This document shows positions 1 to 11,844 of a stretch of DNA of 64,000 bases, piece by piece. Below the pieces are notes generated by a model. That model had not been told where the DNA came from and did not search any database. It saw only the letters and a list, made by a program, of their open reading frames with translations. The stretch's first letter is position 1. Each line of letters begins with the position of its first letter. The stretch covers positions 48,046,356 through 48,110,355 of the forward strand of contig OV277870.1 in NCBI GenBank assembly GCA_922989275.2, written 5' to 3'. Made by a program: the position numbers and the translations under genes. Source of the stretch: Gari tellinella. Its lineage: Eukaryota > Mollusca > Bivalvia > Cardiida > Psammobiidae.

Positions 1-137
1 ATCTCTTTGGAATCGTCTTTTCAAGACGATTCCAAAGAGGTGCCACACGACAGGGTAAGATAAAGAAATCAATAATGATTGAGACTTTTATAATCTGACT
101 TACAACATTTGTCGTACGAAGTTTAATGAAACGGGGC
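1..137. mobile_element. Family H palindromic element, left part cut by window start
   Basis: Starts inside the hairpin (GGAATCGTCT then AGACGATTCC) and ends with the family terminus TTTAATGAAACGGGGC. The fuller copy is at 58692-58934. Confidence 0.7.
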
Positions 138-253
138 ATATGTAGTTGCTTGGCCATAGCTACAGAACTTAATATATAAATAATCTTAAAGCAAAACTTA
201 TCCAATGTGACATTTGACGGACAAAAGTGACACTATATGGACCGCGTCACATA

Positions 254-498
254 CAGTGGAACATGTGTTATTCTTTCCCAATAAACGCGTTTACGCTAAA
301 CTATTATTTGCAGTGCAAACAGTTTAAAGCCAGATCAGACGCCGGGTAACCCGGCGTCTGATCAGGCTCCAAACTGTTTGCCACCAAGATAAACATGAAT
401 TATCAGAATTGTCCAAAAGTTGTACTTTTCTACGTTTTAGTGCTTTGCGTTTGCGTACGTTTGCGTTTAAACGGGAAAGAATAACAGATTCTCCACTG
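254..498 (+). mobile_element. Family A MITE, full length
   Basis: Ends CAGTGGAACATG and TTCTCCACTG, flanked by TA on each side. Central hairpin at about 316-380 (CAGACGCCGGGTAACCCGGCGTCTG). About 245 bp with no coding capacity; the open frames over it are palindrome artefacts. The flanks share ACTATAT and CATA at similar offsets, a weak hint of the flank duplication seen at other copies. Confidence 0.9.
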
Positions 499-589
499 TA
501 AAAGCACTATATAATTAGCTGCATAAAAACAGACTATCTCCAAGTAAAGATATAACAAGTATGTTTGTAAAACACTATGCTCTTTGATG

Positions 590-890
590 TGGCCATGACC
601 TCTAACTGACATTGAAATTTGTCTGACATGAACCAACTTGTTCTGATCGTAATGTGCATATTGAGTGATGTACACAAACACAATATGAAGTTTCTATCCA
701 ATCTAGTTCCACAGGTATGGCAAAACTTGAATTCAGCCTATTTGACCTAAAATGACATTGACCTTTGTCGGATATGACCCAATTTGTACTGAGATCATTT
801 TTTAGCGCAATGCACTTGTTAAGTTAAAGTTCTGAACAGAAAGACAAACAACAACAAAAATATGCCCCGATTATGATGTTCCGGGATAAA
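590..890. repeat. Old dispersed repeat (GACCTTTGTC type)
   Basis: Contains two related pieces, TGACATTGAAATTTGTCTGA and TGACATTGACCTTTGTCGGA, with flanking similarity to 19795-19870. This resembles a common dispersed repeat of molluscs. Boundaries cannot be fixed. Confidence 0.4.
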
Positions 891-958
891 ATTAAATTAT
901 TAAAATTCCAGAAATATGAACCAATCTACAATGAACATTCTTGAACATTACTAAAATA

Positions 959-1146
959 ATCATGAGCTTGAAATAAGATCCAGTACCAAAACCAAAGTGT
1001 TCAAACATTGTTTGAAAACAGCATTTTCAATAGGGAACACATTAAGATCATGAACTTGAAATAAGAACCAGTATCAAAACCAGTATAAAAACCATAGTGT
1101 TCAAACATTGTTTGAAAATAGCATTTTCAGTGGGGAATACATTATT
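959..1146. repeat. Two-copy tandem duplication, about 90-100 bp
   Basis: 959-1046 and 1047-1146 share GTGTTCAAACATTGTTTGAA, GCATTTTCA and CTTGAAATAAGA. The second copy has about 12 extra bases (CCAGTATAAAAA region). Confidence 0.8.
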
Positions 1147-2208
1147 CTTGACCGCCATCTAAAAAATCTTACGTAAACGGAAAGCAATAAAATGGCCGGT
1201 TCTTAAACATATTGACGTAAAAGTAGAATAACTTCGGTAAACAGCGTGTATTCTTATCGTATGTGGTGTTATCTAACATATGATTAGGATCCAGTGTATG
1301 CTTAAAAAGCGATTGAGTGCGTCTGATATAGTTCTCAAGATTTTGATTGCTCAGATATCAGTATTGTGCTCAAATCTGACCAATCACAAGTTTGAAAACG
1401 ATATCAGACCTCTCGAAAGCTTTAACAACATGGGCCCTACTCCAAATAATTGCAATATTGCAATGGATTTCATTGTTTTCGCATAAAACCATTTCATTTT
1501 CTAGGAAGTAGTTAAGATTCTACTTTCATAATGCTTCAAACAATCATCTTACATGCTACAGTATAAGTTACAATTTAATAAAATCAGAAATATAATAACC
1601 ATTCCAAAACCATAACTTTCCATTCAAATAACGTATGTAATCGCCATGAAAGACGGAAATGTGCGCTTGCCGCAACCTAATTTCTTCTCAACACGACAGC
1701 GCATCTTACTAGACCTATACTTAAACATGTATAAATACTCGCGCTTCTGTTGTCCTTGGACATTCAGTATTCACAGAGAATCACATCAACCTTCACAGAA
1801 ACAGCAACGAAGTCACATTGCACCTTTTCTCCCCTTGTCCATAGCACAAATTGAAATACTTAATTATAATCTGCTAACAAATAACTCTGCGGCATAATCC
1901 ATCCAATATCTTTACCATTTCTAAACAAAGCACAGCCCGGCTACACTGCTGCGCGCCACCTAAGTTTGCCGTATAAGGAATGATACTAGCAGTGATAGCC
2001 CAGCATCTCAAACCGTTATAGATCCGCTGTAGCTAAGCTAGTTTCTCCGCTGATCCCCCGATATCATACTTTCACTGGTGTATGTATATCGGAGTAAACT
2101 GGTTGTTTCGCCCGCGCTTCTGGCTGGATTGGGTTTATGTATTCAAATACCTCATACAGTCAATTCTCGACAACTTAGCCCTTACATGCTCAAATTATCC
2201 GGGAGAAT
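1147..2208. other. No recognisable gene or repeat
   Basis: AT-rich DNA with two short open frames (1280-1486 and 1646-1897, plus strand) that show no domain, signal peptide or splice context I recognise. Both are probably chance. Confidence 0.5.
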
Positions 2209-2422
2209 TTTACCCCTTCACCGCGTCGGTGTCGTCTGCTTCAATTTTGTTGTCTGCAATGTCTTTTCAAAGTTACAAAACAAGGCAATATGACTGAAGA
2301 AATTTCAAAACGAGTGTCAAACAGTTTGGGTCCTGATCAGGCACCGCGTTACGCGGCGTCTGATCAGGATACAAACTGTTTGCAAACGCGTTTTTAAGCG
2401 TCATTGAGAGTGAACGGGTTAA
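2209..2422 (+). mobile_element. Family B MITE
   Basis: Begins TTTACCCCTTCACCGCG and ends GAGAGTGAACGGGTTAA. Central hairpin with GGCACCGCGTTACGCGGCGTC between TTGGGTCCTGATC and GATCAGGATACAAA. It contains GTCGTCTGCTTCAAT, shared with the copy at 20734. A TTAA-class target is inferred from intact copies. Confidence 0.75.
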
Positions 2423-2635
2423 ACTCACTTAATCTTCTTGAGAATTCAAATGGACAATTCCAGTATCCAATTTTTTCTTATAGTTCGGGTTGTTTTTGTC
2501 AATATATTGCAATATTGCAAACTGTACATTCCCTCATCAGAGGGCTTCTTGAACATACCTCTGATCTTAGTATTCGCTGTTTGCATAGGACAACTGTACT
2601 CTTTAAGGAATACTGTTTGCAAAAAATGTATATAT

Positions 2636-2735
2636 ACGTAGGGTCATTATGGTTAAGTCGAATTAATCGTACATTGAAGTTAAATCGTGGTTTAGCCATG
2701 CTGTAACTTTGAAATACGGATATAATCGACTAGAG
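2636..2735. mobile_element. Family I remnant
   Basis: GTTAAATCGTGGTTTAGCCA followed by TAACTTTGAAATACGGATAT matches the centre of the family I hairpin at 30993-31187. Termini are lost. Confidence 0.4.
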
Positions 2736-3348
2736 CGACCATCTACATGTATATATAATTGTTCGACTTAGAAAGATCGAGTTGTGTCAAATCTCAAATA
2801 CATTTGTGTCTTATTGTAAAAAACATACTTGTTGCATTGCAAATGGTGTAAACCCATGAGGATAAAGAACCTGCTCAGATATGGGACACGGGATGATGGA
2901 AAGGCTTGGTATACACTTTTTTGTAATGTGAAAGATCTGTTAGTCTCATCGGATGCCTAATTTTCAAGTTGCAGTGTCCAGCCTGTACCTACATTGTTAA
3001 CCATGGATAACAATTCATTATATATATTCAGGAATCATTTTTCTTCATTTGGAAGGTGCATATAGAAAATGAATATAAAACAGAAATAAAACTAGAGATG
3101 TGGTTGTGTCTGTGTATGTAAGACACACATGATGCTCACTAGTTGCATGGACCATATAGATCTATGTTAGCTATTACTGAGTTCAACCGAACATATTTCT
3201 TCGGAAAAATGAAGCATATGAAACGTCTGACAATACGCACAGCTGTAGACGCCCTTTATGTGACACAAGACACCACAGGATACTTTTTATTGTTATAAAG
3301 GCCACCGGTCCTGATACAAACGCAGTATACATGTATGGCAAACCAATA
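2736..3348. other. Unannotated AT-rich stretch
   Basis: No open frame, repeat or RNA signal that I can support. Confidence 0.5.
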
Positions 3349-3594
3349 CAGTGGAGAATGTGTTATTCTTTCCCAATAAACGCGTTTACGCTAAAACTAT
3401 TATTTGCAGTGCAAACAGTTTGAAGCCAGATCAGACGCCGGGTAACCCGGCGTCTGATCAGGCTCCAAACTGTTTGCCACCAAGATAAACATGAATTATC
3501 AGAATTGTCCAAAAGTTGTACTTTTCAACGTTTTAGTGTTTTGCGTTTGCGTACGTTTGCGTTTAAACGGGAAAGAATAACAGATTCTCAACTG
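3349..3594 (+). mobile_element. Family A MITE, full length
   Basis: CAGTGGAGAATG...TTCTCAACTG with TA flanks and an intact central hairpin at about 3411-3475. Both flanks begin TACATG at about the same offset. Confidence 0.9.
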
Positions 3595-4235
3595 TACATG
3601 CGGTGTATTTAAACGAACAAACAAAGGTGAACTTTCAAAATTTTTTTCCTGAATTAATAGATTCCTGTCGTATTTGCAAGGCATTAAATGTGTAAATTGC
3701 AATATTTTGAACCATTTCCCTGCTTTTTCGAGTCATTATTAAATATTTGATCGTTCTAGTTATTATAATAATATTTTGCTGCTAAATAATGCCTCCCAAA
3801 TTCATTGTATAAAGGGTAAACCGACAAAACGAAACTCTTCCTGAATACTTCTGATACAAGACTTTCACAATTGTTTTCACGGGAATCATGTAAAGACAAT
3901 TCTGTAAATTTATAAGGTTTAGCTTTCGAACTGTAAGAGTAAAATATAAGCAGGGATTAGTCTCAATTCGTCAACCAACGCTTTCCCTAAATGACAGAAA
4001 GTCTGCGATGTATTATATCAAGACAGCATTCGTATTTCCAGTTCATCCAAATATAAAAAAATACAATTACACAGGGGAATATGATATTCTTTGGAATTAC
4101 ATGTAATTGTGTAGCTTCAAGTAATTATGTTCGTGGTAAGCACTGTATAGAATATTTTCTACGGTTGGAATTCGAATGTGGATAAACACAATGAATAGGA
4201 AGTCATGGAACACCCACTACCATGAAAAATACGTG
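3595..4235. other. Unannotated AT-rich stretch
   Basis: Nothing recognised between the A element and the tandem array. Confidence 0.5.
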
Positions 4236-4922
4236 TGTAAAATCAAAGACATACCCACATTGCGAAGTCAATGCGTTAAACCTTACACATTGTCAATATG
4301 TCGACGAGTAGTTTGTGAAACCATTTACATAATTACTAGCTCAATGAAACGTTTATAAAGCCTTGCATATACACACTATAGAAATTGAACGTCTGTATAG
4401 CCATGAACTTACCCTATTGGACTTTTGTAAAGTCCTACCGATGTTCACTTTGTAAATGAGGCGTAAGAGCCATTGACCATAAACATATATATTATGTCAA
4501 TTAGACATTTGTAAAAATATACGCATAACCTTACTGTATTTGAGACTTTTGTTTAGCCATAAACATATTCACTATGTCAATGAGACCTTTGTTGAATTAT
4601 ACACATATTCACTATATCAACGAGACGTCTGTAAAGTCATTAACATACAAACAATGCCATTTGGACATTCGTAAAGCCATACAAATATCGGCATATGAAT
4701 GGGATTTTAGTAAACCCATACACATAACCACAATGGCAATAAAAACCCTTGTACAGCCATACAGATACCCATCCTGTCAATTAATTTCATAAAGCAATTT
4801 ACATGTATAAACCAACTTTTTAAAAAACGTCGTTATGCTGACTACATGAAATAGTCGTTTGTAATGCCATAAACATACACACTATGTCAATGAGACAATG
4901 GTTAAGCCATTTACATACCCAC
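4236..4922. repeat. Degenerate tandem array, monomer about 40 bp
   Basis: Phrases of the form GCCATAAACATATTCACTAT / GTCAATGAGAC / TTTGTAAA recur about every 40 bases, for example from CATATTCACTATGTC to CATATTCACTATATC at around 4560-4620, for roughly 17 units. Units are strongly diverged, so it is easy to miss. No coding sense. Confidence 0.7.
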
Positions 4923-5120
4923 ACAGTTTGGATCCAGATCATACGCCGCAAAGTGCGGCGTCTTATCAGAATCCAAACTGTTTGACAACAATCAAAATTA
5001 GTTTTATGTCAAACTACCTACACATCTAAACTTTACAGATATTAGATAAATGTGCAAGCAGACGACTAGATGGCTGTGAATGCGTAAGATGGGTTATGAC
5101 GTCATAATGACAATGAAAAG
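4923..5120 (+). mobile_element. Family B-like element, left end eroded
   Basis: Hairpin TTTGGATCCAGATCATACGC...GTCTTATCAGAATCCAAACTG at 4923-4984, followed by the B-type tail with GCAGACGACTAGATGG and the palindrome TGACGTCA at 5097-5104. The left terminus merges into the tandem array. Confidence 0.6.
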
Positions 5121-5198
5121 TTCAGGAAGTTTTTGCCGTGTATGGTCATGTGACTAAAAAGGACTAGTCGACACAGGCAGCCATTTTCTTTGAATGTA

Positions 5199-5445
5199 CA
5201 GTAGAGAATCTGTTATTCTTTCCCGATAAACCCGTTTACGCTAAAACTATTTTTTCTTTTACAAACAGTTTGGAGCCAGATCAGACGCCGGGTAACCCGG
5301 CGTCTGATCTGGCTCCAAACTGTTTGCCACCAATATAAACATGAGTTATCAGAATTGTTCCAAAATTGTTCTTTTCTACGTGTTAGTACTTTGCGTTTGC
5401 GTTTCGTTTGCGTTTAAACGGGAAAGAATAACAGATTATCCACTG
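5199..5445 (+). mobile_element. Family A MITE, full length
   Basis: CAGTAGAGAATCTG...TATCCACTG flanked by TA, hairpin intact at about 5264-5328. No convincing flank duplication. Confidence 0.9.
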
Positions 5446-5458
5446 TAACTTGAAAAAC

Positions 5459-5660
5459 AAAATACACATTCGATCTTCGATATCTCGACCTCGCTTAAGT
5501 TCAATACATCCGTATTTTGAAATTAAAAGGTGGTTTTGCCTCGTTTAAGTTTTAAATGTAAATACTATCTAATTATATGAATTTGAAATAATAAACTCAA
5601 AATGTAGATATACTTGTCAATTTCAGTTAATTCGAGAAATCGAATTTCGATTATATATCT
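5459..5660. mobile_element. Family I remnant
   Basis: Begins near ATTCGATCTTCGATATCTCG and ends near TCGAGAAATCGAATTTCGAT. The centre has ATTAAAAGGTGGTTTTGCCT. Degenerate relative of 30993-31187. Confidence 0.5.
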
Positions 5661-5997
5661 ATAGCTATATATTCAAGCTATTTACATGGAAACAAGCCTA
5701 AATAACCCAGTAATTGGTGTTTAATTGACTTTTATACAGCCATATAACGCTTTGAACTTTTCAGAACCACACTTTTATGTTCGGATATATCCTGACTGTC
5801 GTGTTTTAATTGTTCTATGCATGGCAAGCTGGAATCGATTGAGTGAATTCTTGCATTGTAATGTCATGCTACAGAAGACTGGTTTGCAGCGGGAGAATGC
5901 GCCGATTTGAACTAAACAAATGTAATGCAATAAACAGTAATGCAATACACTTAACGCGGACAAAATAGCAGATTCCTGTTGACCAATCTAGTGTCTA

Positions 5998-6212
5998 TTA
6001 AGGGGACATTCGCAAAAAGTGTACATCCTGATGTGACGCCGCATTACGCGGCGTCTCATCAAGATGTACACTGTTAGTTGTATCATATGAAATGCTCTGC
6101 TGTATGGAAAAAGCATTGCAGTGTCCTTAGAGTACCGTAAAATCTATATAATGAAATCTTTTAGCAAGCACACAGGGAGAGTGAATTGCAATACACAGGC
6201 ATAATAGGTTAA
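5998..6212 (+). mobile_element. Family G element, TTAA at both ends
   Basis: Bounded by TTAA at 5998 and 6209. Contains the hairpin GTGTACATCCTGATGTGACG...GTCTCATCAAGATGTACAC and the tail GCAAGCACACAGGGAGAGTG shared with 58941-59128. Another carrier of the ACGCCGC...GCGGCGT core. Confidence 0.6.
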
Positions 6213-6684
6213 ATATTAATGATTCACATAACTTCTGAATAAATAACAGCTGAGTCCGGGTAGTAACAAAGTTCTCAGATTTGGTTGACATTAATTTCAA
6301 ACGAAATGCTTGTTTTAAGCCTGGGAAAGATAGAATGCATTAAAAAAGCATGTACATAATTAATCATAAACATGTACTATTATATACATGTACTCAAACA
6401 TAAAATGAAGTGTACAATTTATCATCAGGCAAAAATACTCTGTTTAAGAGCAAACTACTGAAAATTAGACTGTTTACAAAACCACAATATCCCAAAGATA
6501 CCATTAGGGTGACATCTTATTAATTCTTTTCGCATATAAAAGTGTGCTTAATGACGGTCTTAAGCCGTACGTAATGATAGAGTTTAGCTCCTAGCAGTTA
6601 TTGAAGGATGACACCCTCAGCATAACGAGCACGTGTCTGTATAAAGTAGGATATAATGAATGATATCTAACCACTTTTATATAA

Positions 6685-6917
6685 TTAACCACTTCAAAGC
6701 AAATCTCGAATATACTATGTATGCAAACAGTTTTGATCCAGATCAGACGCCGCGTTACGCGGCGTCTGATCAGTATCAGAACTGTTTGCGCTGATATAAA
6801 TATTTTGTAAGTGTAACTTAAAATTTAAAAAAAAGAAAACCAAATTAGAATTACACAAAACGCTTGCCAGCAAACGATATTATGGCAGTGAAGACGGGTC
6901 ATGACGTCATAATGACA
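6685..6917 (+). mobile_element. Family B MITE
   Basis: TTAACCACTTC at the left. Hairpin GCAAACAGTTTTGATCCAGA...CAGTATCAGAACTGTTTGC. The right part carries GCAGTGAAGACGGG and TGACGTCA at 6902-6909. The right terminus is eroded. Confidence 0.6.
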
Positions 6918-7168
6918 GTTTTATGATAATAATGCTAACGCTTTGAATAATTGGTTTCCGTCAGTTTTGACAGTGGTCTATTAGGGTTAGGTTGTTCGTT
7001 CTTGCACATGATGAATTATTACAGTATGGAATAATGTAGTATCTCCCTTAGAAACGCAATTAAACGCAATGCAATAGAATGAAGACATGATATGTTCTTG
7101 ATTTATTTGGCTTCAAACTGTCTGCAATGAAAATCGCTATTTCAAATCGTTTTAACACAAACGAGGCG

Positions 7169-7465
7169 AAAACGCAAATACAATGCAATTAAATATAGTA
7201 AATGACAACCGTTTCAACCAGTTTGGAGCACGAACAGACGCTATGCTATTCTGCGTCTGAATGGACTCCAAACTGTTTGCAACAAAGATAAATGTTTTAG
7301 CGCAAACGAGTTTATTGGGAAAGAAAAACGTCTTCTTCACTGTAGCATAGATTCGTGCATTGGGAAATATATTGTGTTCCCCCGAGAGTGTATCATGGCC
7401 TTCTATTTGCAGCATTACATGCTGCAGACCTTTTATGATTTATGTTAGGAAATCTGACTTACCCA
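7169..7465 (+). repeat. First copy of a duplicated segment, A-related
   Basis: Runs from AACGCAAATACAATGC through an A-like hairpin (TTTGGAGCACGAACAGACGC...) and TGGGAAAGAAAAACG to GCAGACCTTTTATGATTTAT. Its second copy is 7647-7804 plus 8329-8465. This copy is uninterrupted and so serves as the empty-site reference. Confidence 0.8.
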
Positions 7466-7648
7466 TGTGTGCCCACGATCCCATATATGGGTCATAGGCA
7501 AACAGTAATGCGGCGTCTGATCCGAGTCTACACTGTTTGCTGATAAGAATTTCAATATAAAACAAAATGAAAATGAAAAGTTTGACCAGGCATCCCTTCG
7601 ATAAAAAATGGACTAATCTAATATATAGACATGGAAGAATCCACTGGG
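7458..7648 (+). mobile_element. Family E element, ends damaged
   Basis: CCATATATGGGTCATAGGC, a shortened hairpin (GCGGCGTCTGATCCGAGTCT), then the E body through ATGGAAGAATCCACTGGG. It lies exactly between the two copies of the duplicated segment; the expected terminal GCACAAATGGGTTAA is missing. Confidence 0.7.
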
Positions 7649-8465
7649 AAAACGCAAATACAATGCAATAAATATAGCAAAATTGACAACTGTTTCAACC
7701 AGTTTGGAGCACGATCAGACGCTAGGCTATCCGGCTTCTGAATGGACTCCAAACTGTTTGCAACAAAGAAAAATGTTTAAGCGCAAACGAGTTTATTGGG
7801 AGAGTAAATAGAGGATAACTGTTTTTTTCAGTGTAAGATCGAAATTTAATCCATTGAGTGAACATCAGACGTTATATTTTCACGAGTGGCGAAGCCACGA
7901 GTGAAAATATAACAGTCTGATGTTCACGAAATGGATTAAATTCGATCTTACACTGAAAAAACACAGTTATTCTATTTATTTATGCTTTTAAGCCACTTTT
8001 TAAACGAAATTGTTTAACAATTGAAAGCGAACGTACATTATTTATCCCGTGTTGAGCCCCACGTTTTATGTCGAACACATGCGCGTGACAGTTGGCGGTA
8101 TAATGACGTCACTCGTTGCTCCCGAGTTTGGATTCGTGCTCTTCCGGTGAGTAGTTCGCGACAAATCGGACTGCCGGAATTTAACGATAAGACACGATTG
8201 ACTACGATTCTTGGGGAGCTCTACGGGGAAAATTCATAATAAAAAGCGATTGGTGATAATCCACTGCAGTGGATTACCAAGTGATCATCCACTGCTATTT
8301 CGTGGTAATCCACCGAAAAGCATAAATAAAACGTCTTCTTAACTGTAGCACAGATTCGTGCATTGGGAAAGAATATTGTGTTCCTCCGAGAGTGTATCAT
8401 GGCCTTCTATTTGCAGCGTTACATGCTGCAGACCTTTTATGATTTATATTAGGAAATTTGACTTA
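7647..8465 (+). repeat. Second copy of the duplicated segment, interrupted
   Basis: 7647-7804 matches 7169-7324 and 8329-8465 matches 7325-7465 at about 90% by eye, for example ATTCGTGCATTGGGAAA and GAGTGTATCATGGCCTTCTA. The two halves are separated by the insertion at 7805-8328. Confidence 0.8.
7805..8328. mobile_element. Foldback insertion with long perfect hairpin
   Basis: The left third is a hairpin, about 7806-7980, with arms GTGTAAGATCGAA...CGATCTTACAC and apex TTCACGAGTGGCGAAGCCAC. The remainder, about 340 bp, holds no recognised gene. TAAATA occurs at 7805-7810 and 8323-8328 and could be the target duplication. Comparison with 7169-7465 shows the segment is extra DNA. An open frame at 8021-8239 has no recognisable domain. 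Confidence 0.75.
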
Positions 8466-8786
8466 ACAAACATCGATATATTGACAACAAGTTTGGCTAT
8501 TGATGAGCTAAATGTACGAGTATTTTGAGTTTTAGCACATATAACAGAAACAAGATAAACAGTAGCACTCTGCATCACATTAGTCAATATTCGTTTTCAT
8601 AAAAATAGTCATACTTCCCGTTTGCGTTTTATATAAGTAAAATGAATAACGTATTGTTTGGTTTAAATAATATTTATTTCGAAACATTACAAACATTGTG
8701 TCATATTTACAGAACATTATGTCAAAAAATATTCAAACATGGATTAGAAAACAAGTTTCCGGAAAACTTATGTGAATTCTTCTCCA

Positions 8787-9008
8787 TTAACCCTTTACCT
8801 GATAGCCTATTTCTAGTATTGAAGATAGTTGACCACTTAAAGCATGTTGAAAGTGAAGCAGAATGTGCCCCTTTAAGCTGAAATCTGCTAGGCTATATAA
8901 AAATATTTGTAATGGTAATTGTTCATGAGGGTATAAACTGGAACTATTTTCCTCAGCGGAGGAATAAACTAAATGCGCTAAAGGGTGCTTCTATCAGGGA
9001 AAGGGTTA
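8787..9008 (+). mobile_element. Family D MITE
   Basis: TTAACCCTTTACCTGATAG at the left, GGGAAAGGGTTAA at the right. The central palindrome is reduced (GAAAGTGAAGCAGAATGTGC), with most of the opposite arm deleted. Body similarity to 39723-39967. Confidence 0.8.
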
Positions 9009-9469
9009 ACGAATATTTTACCAACTAAAAAAAGACAATTGACAGTTTTCTTGGACATTTCCTGTAAATACCACCGTTTTACGTGCCAGGTTAGGGTACT
9101 TAGTCAGTTTGCATAAAAAATGGTAACTTAAATAATAAGGTAATAAAGAAATTGTTTTCTCCAAGATGCAGGTCTACATGTAGAAACGTGTTTCACCTTT
9201 TTAAAATTCCTCTATTTACGTACAGTGGAGAACACTTTAATATACTTTCACTACACACTCTTCTGTGTTATATCAATCCTTTCAATTTAAAACAGTTTGT
9301 GGCAGAATTAGACATCGCGTTACCTGGCGTCTGGTCTAGCTCTGGAGTGTTTTCATCTCAGATTAAGATGAATCGTCCATAGTATCAAGAACAGTCTTTT
9401 TGATTTTTCTAGCATTGAATTTGTTTAAATGTGAAAGTATATCGTGTTCCCTACTTTACAAAAATGATA

Positions 9470-9640
9470 ATTTACTTAAGGACATGGTGTCCAGATAACG
9501 CCAGTTCTGAGTTCGATCCCGCATTGTTGTCACATGTTAAACATTGATCGCTCGTCCGGACAAGTGGGTGTCCCCCGAGCACTCCGGTTTCCTCTCACAT
9601 ACATGGTCATACAAATTACAGCTGTACCATTCGAGTCTTA
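9470..9640 (+). mobile_element. tRNA-derived SINE remnant
   Basis: GAGTTCGATCCCGC fits a pol III B box; GGTGTCCAGATAACGCC upstream is a poor A box. Downstream CACTCCGGTTTCCTCTCAC resembles the conserved tail of invertebrate SINEs. Boundaries approximate. Confidence 0.5.
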
Positions 9641-9690
9641 AAAAGTGACTATTTAAGTTGTTAGAATTGGTTTCATAATCGATGTAAGAA

Positions 9691-10266
9691 CAGTGCTTCC
9701 TCTCTACAGAGACCCTCCTAACAACGATTCTCTCCTCACAACAATTCTTGCTGCTGTTTCCCAAATAAGACAATTAACTCTTTCACTGATTCAATGCTGT
9801 CTGTTGTTTTTACTTAGAATTGTAGTCTGCTGTTTTTGCTCCAAATTACATATTAGCCATTGTGAATATAATGACGAGTGACAAACAGTTTGAATACAGA
9901 TCAGACGCCGCGTCTGTACTCTAAAGTAGTAATATTCCCTCCTTACAACTCCCTCCGAACAATGCACATACAGTGGAGAAAACGTTATTCTTTCCCAATA
10001 AACGCGTTTACGCTAAAACTTTTTTTTTCTATTACAAACCGTTTGGAGCCAGATCAGACGCCGGGTAATCCGGCGTCTGATCAGGCTCCAAACTGTTTGC
10101 CACCAAGATAAACATGAAATATCAGAATTGTCCAAAAGTTGTTATTTTCTACGTTTTAGTGCTTTGCGTTTGCGTACGTTTGCGTTTAAATGGGAAAGAA
10201 TAACAGATTATCCACTGTAATCATGGTCTTCTATCGGGTGTTGTTGTAAAAAGTAGAGGAGCACTG
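9691..10266 (+). mobile_element. Family C element split by a family A insertion
   Basis: Left end CAGTGCTTCCTCTCTACAGA, right end TTGTTGTAAAAAGTAGAGGA then GCACTG. The hairpin has lost its right arm (ATACAGATCAGACGCCGCGT then TCTGTACTC). Family A 9971-10217 sits inside it with only TA duplicated. Confidence 0.8.
9971..10217 (+). mobile_element. Family A MITE nested in family C
   Basis: CAGTGGAGAAAACG...TATCCACTG, hairpin intact. The host C element resumes directly after a single extra TA, which directly supports a TA target-site duplication for this family. Confidence 0.9.
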
Positions 10267-10570
10267 TAGATTTAATTCAAATCAAGACTTATTTACACAT
10301 TTAGGAGTCGAATACCACAAACACTTGTTGGATTTTGGTGTTCGAAGTGCACAGTGACAATTTAATTTGCTTAACCAAGGAATGTGTTTGTTTTCTACAA
10401 AACTAGTTCAGCATCACCAACTGAAAGCTAACCAAAGGGAAATAATAAGTCATATCTTAGTATTCCTCAACTAACTTCCCGTTAACATCATAGATGCAGA
10501 ACTCTTACAGGCTTGTTAACTAGTGTTTTCCCGGTTGTAGTACTTGCTGAACGAAAACCGTTTCTCCATA

Positions 10571-10880
10571 CAGTGGCAAAGACGTTGTTTTTTCCCGCCT
10601 AAACGAGGCTAAACGTTATGAAATAATATGTAGAAAATGGCAACCTTTAGAACAGTTTAACCTTTATTTTAATCTGAATAACAAACATAATTGTAAATAG
10701 TTTGGATCCCGATGAGACGACGGGTTACGCAAGAAGCGTCTGGTCAGGCTCCAAAAACGCTGGCAGTTAAGATTAAAATGAGTTGTCAAACTTTTCAAAA
10801 ACAGTTGTCATGTTCTTCAATCCATTGCAGTTGGTGTGGGTGATGTTTCGTTTAAACGGGGAAGACTTGTTGCCAAACAC
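10571..10880. mobile_element. Degenerate family A-like element
   Basis: CAGTGGCAAAGACG at the left and an altered hairpin (TTTGGATCCCGATGAGACGA...GTCTGGTCAGGCTCCAAAA). The right end is unclear, near GTTTAAACGGGGAAGAC. Confidence 0.5.
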
Positions 10881-10949
10881 TAGGCGATTGCTGTTTCAAC
10901 CCTCTCCCAAACAAGTGTCGTTTGGAACATCTACACATTCAACATACTA

Positions 10950-11142
10950 CAGTGGAGAATCTGTTATTCTTTCCCGTTTAAACGCAAACGTATGCAAACG
11001 CATATCACTAAAACGTAGAAAATGTCAATTTTTAGATATTTCTCACAATTCGGCGTCTGATCTGGTTCCAAACTGTTTGCACTGGAAATAATAGTTTTAG
11101 CGTAAACGCGTTTATTAGGAAAGAATAACAGATTCTCCACTG
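10950..11142 (-). mobile_element. Family A MITE with left hairpin arm deleted
   Basis: Both termini are present, but TCTCACAATT joins directly to CGGCGTCTGATCTGG, so the left arm is lost up to the hairpin centre. The flanks share ATTCAAC at similar offsets. Confidence 0.85.
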
Positions 11143-11309
11143 TAGTACCTGCTTTGAAAATTCAACCATGTTTTATAAAGAGTCATAGCAAAATGTTTCA
11201 CACCTACTGACAGATGGATGCTTAAGAAGGCGACTGAAAATAAAGCGGAAATCTCCTAAACTATTTAGAGCCAATTTTGAATTAAGCGATAATTCATACA
11301 AGTATACTA

Positions 11310-11555
11310 CAGTGGAGACTCTGTTATTCTTTCCCAATAAACGTGTTTACGCTAAAACTATTATTTGCAGTGCAAACAGTTTGGGGCCAGATCAGACGCC
11401 GGGTAACCCGGCGTCTGATCAGGCTCCAAACTATTTGCCACAAAGATAAACATGAATTGTGAGAAATATCTAAACATTGACATTTTCTACGTTTTAGTGC
11501 TATGCGTTTGCGTACGTTTGCGTTTAAACGGGAAAGAATAACAGATTCTCCACTG
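11310..11555 (+). mobile_element. Family A MITE, full length
   Basis: CAGTGGAGACTCTG...TTCTCCACTG, TA flanks, intact hairpin. Flanks share AGCGATAA/AGCGGTAA and GTATACTA/GTACTG, weakly. Confidence 0.9.
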
Positions 11556-11844
11556 TAAGTAGCATTGCGAGCGGTAACCAATGTACTGCCATGGCGTCAA
11601 GGACTGTCGTCTGCTTTCATTTCTCAGAATCAAAATTTTAATTGTTTTGACTTACGAACTATTGAAAGGAGTATCAAACAGTTTTGATAGCTCGACAACA
11701 CATATATTTGTAAACAGATTGGATCCTTATTAGACTGTTTGAAACTTTTATGTGTTTCTTCATTGAAACCGTCCCAAATTGTTTCATACTTGTAGTCATT
11801 AAAGCAGACGAAATCGTAAGCAGACACATATATAGTAATAGTTA

